Shown: one piece after another, positions 5,359 through 6,135 of the stretch | How positions within the stretch are numbered: the first letter of the stretch is position 1 | How the letters are laid out: every line of letters starts with the position of its first letter | Source of the DNA: Pseudomonadota bacterium | GTDB lineage: Bacteria; Pseudomonadota; Gammaproteobacteria; Steroidobacterales; Woeseiaceae | Length of the DNA: 6,135 nt | Assembly: GCA_022360335.1 (NCBI GenBank) | Contig: JAKSCZ010000111.1 | Span: 1 to 6,135 of the forward strand | Direction of reading: 5' to 3' | Notes under the pieces: model-generated | What the model was told of the DNA's origin: nothing | The model's database searches: none | The model's input: only the letters and a program-made list of their open reading frames with translations | Made by a program: the position numbers and the translations under genes

Positions 5359-6135
5359 CTAGAACTTGTAGGTGGCGCCTACGTAGAAGGTCCGCCCGCT
5401 GGTCGTCGAGTTATACGGGCGATCGCTTGAATCGCTGTACTGCTCCTCGACTTCGTTCGTCAGGTTGGTTCCTTCGACCACGAACTTGAGATCGTCGTTG
5501 AACTGATAGAAGAACGAGAAATCGACGTTGGTGGTCGCGTGGAAACCGCGCTCGTCTTCGTCGTTCAGGCCGCCTTCGACGCGCGAGATGTAGTCGCTCC
5601 GGTAGGCCGTGGCGATGCGCGCACCCCAGTTGTCGGTTTCGTAATACACCGTGAGGTTACCGGAGTCCTCCGACAGGCCCGGGAAGTTCTTCGTCTGATC
5701 CTCTCCCGTACCCTGGACGTTCCGGTACGTTGCTTCCCCGTCCACTATGGTGTAGTTCGCGATCACGCCGAGATCGTCGAACGGCGCAGGCAGGAAATCG
5801 AGGTCGCGCTGGAACGCGAGCTCGAAACCCGAGATCGTGCTGCTGTCGATGTTCTGCGGGCGCGTGTACTGATAGATCGTACTCGCGTTCTGGTCCGGCG
5901 GCAGGAGATCCAGCGGATACCCGGTCTCGCCGTACGGCACCAGCACCGTTTCGGACACGATGAAGTTGTCGATATCCTTGTGGAACGCGCCGAGAGCCAC
6001 GAATCCGATCTCGTCGAAATACCATTCGACGGAGCCCTCGATGTTCTGGGACTCGAACGGTCCCAGCGCCGGGTTGCCCGAGGAGATTCGCAGTCCGGCC
6101 GACCCGAGCGGGTCGGTCAGTACCGTCCCCGAGAC
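5359..6135 (-). CDS. TonB-dependent outer-membrane receptor, C-terminal part of the beta-barrel (partial, 5' end outside window)
   Basis: The - strand frame is open from the window edge at 6135 to TAG at 5359-5361, giving 258 residues. It reads as the last strands of a 22-stranded TonB-dependent barrel: SGNPALGPFESQNIEGSVEW near residues 18-37, ALGAFHKDIDNFI at about 47-59, FELAFQRDLDFLP, then the common NFPGLSEDSGNLTVYYETD and ATAYRSDYISR segments, KFVVEGTNLTNEVEEQYSDS near the end, and the terminal GATYKF with the C-terminal Phe typical of outer-membrane barrels. Amphipathic strands alternate with polar, aspartate-rich loops. The plug domain, TonB box and any signal lie beyond the window, so the ligand is unknown. 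The style resembles receptors of carbohydrate-use loci in Proteobacteria, and the convergent GH92 neighbour fits glycan import, but siderophore or other ligands are not excluded. An intrinsic terminator lies just downstream. Confidence 0.93.
   Translation of the reverse strand, partial: VSGTVLTDPLGSAGLRISSGNPALGPFESQNIEGSVEWYFDEIGFVALGAFHKDIDNFIVSETVLVPYGETGYPLDLLPPDQNASTIYQYTRPQNIDSSTISGFELAFQRDLDFLPAPFDDLGVIANYTIVDGEATYRNVQGTGEDQTKNFPGLSEDSGNLTVYYETDNWGARIATAYRSDYISRVEGGLNDEDERGFHATTNVDFSFFYQFNDDLKFVVEGTNLTNEVEEQYSDSSDRPYNSTTSGRTFYVGATYKF

Noticed and set aside
5657..6025. Second - strand frame inside the receptor region
   Set aside because: Arg/Pro/Gly-rich out-of-frame reading of the TonB-dependent receptor, whose own frame shows clear barrel motifs to the window edge.

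Overview
The window is a compact, GC-rich stretch from a Gram-negative bacterium. It encodes a TonB-dependent outer-membrane receptor, a lipoprotein-type glycosidase and a tripartite periplasmic TRAP transporter. The receptor's C-terminal style (conserved NLTNE-type and GATYKF ending) and the GC content suggest a proteobacterium, perhaps a marine or soil gammaproteobacterium. That placement is an inference; no rRNA or marker gene is present.

Layout, left to right on the + strand: (1) 1-185, the last 60 codons of a GntR/FadR-type regulator (FCD ligand-binding domain). (2) 142-1191, dctP, the periplasmic solute-binding subunit of a TRAP transporter; its start lies inside the regulator gene. (3) 1188-1649, dctQ, the small membrane subunit. 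(4) 1649-2932, dctM, the large permease subunit. (5) After only 60 bases, 2993-5305, a predicted lipoprotein glycoside hydrolase of family GH92 (alpha-mannosidase family), which keeps the family's expected acid and base residues. On the - strand, 5359-6135 is the C-terminal 258 residues of a TonB-dependent receptor that converges on the GH92 gene. The 53-base gap between them holds a strong hairpin with a U-tract in the receptor's direction.

The five + strand genes overlap or are closely spaced with no visible terminator between them, so they probably form one operon: regulator, transporter, glycosidase. A plausible working model is a small glycan-use locus. The receptor would import an oligosaccharide across the outer membrane, the GH92 lipoprotein would trim alpha-mannosyl residues, and the TRAP system would take a released acidic sugar across the inner membrane under control of the FCD regulator. 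The TRAP family and the FCD regulator both point to a carboxylate ligand, whereas GH92 releases neutral mannose. The substrate may therefore be a mannose- and uronate-containing glycan, but this is not proven by the sequence.

No tRNA, rRNA, CRISPR array, mobile element or attachment site was seen. No gene-free stretch exceeds 60 bases. The genes belong to known families; the unusual points are the gene combination, the long overlap at the dctP start, and the shared 3' end of the GH92 gene and the receptor terminator.
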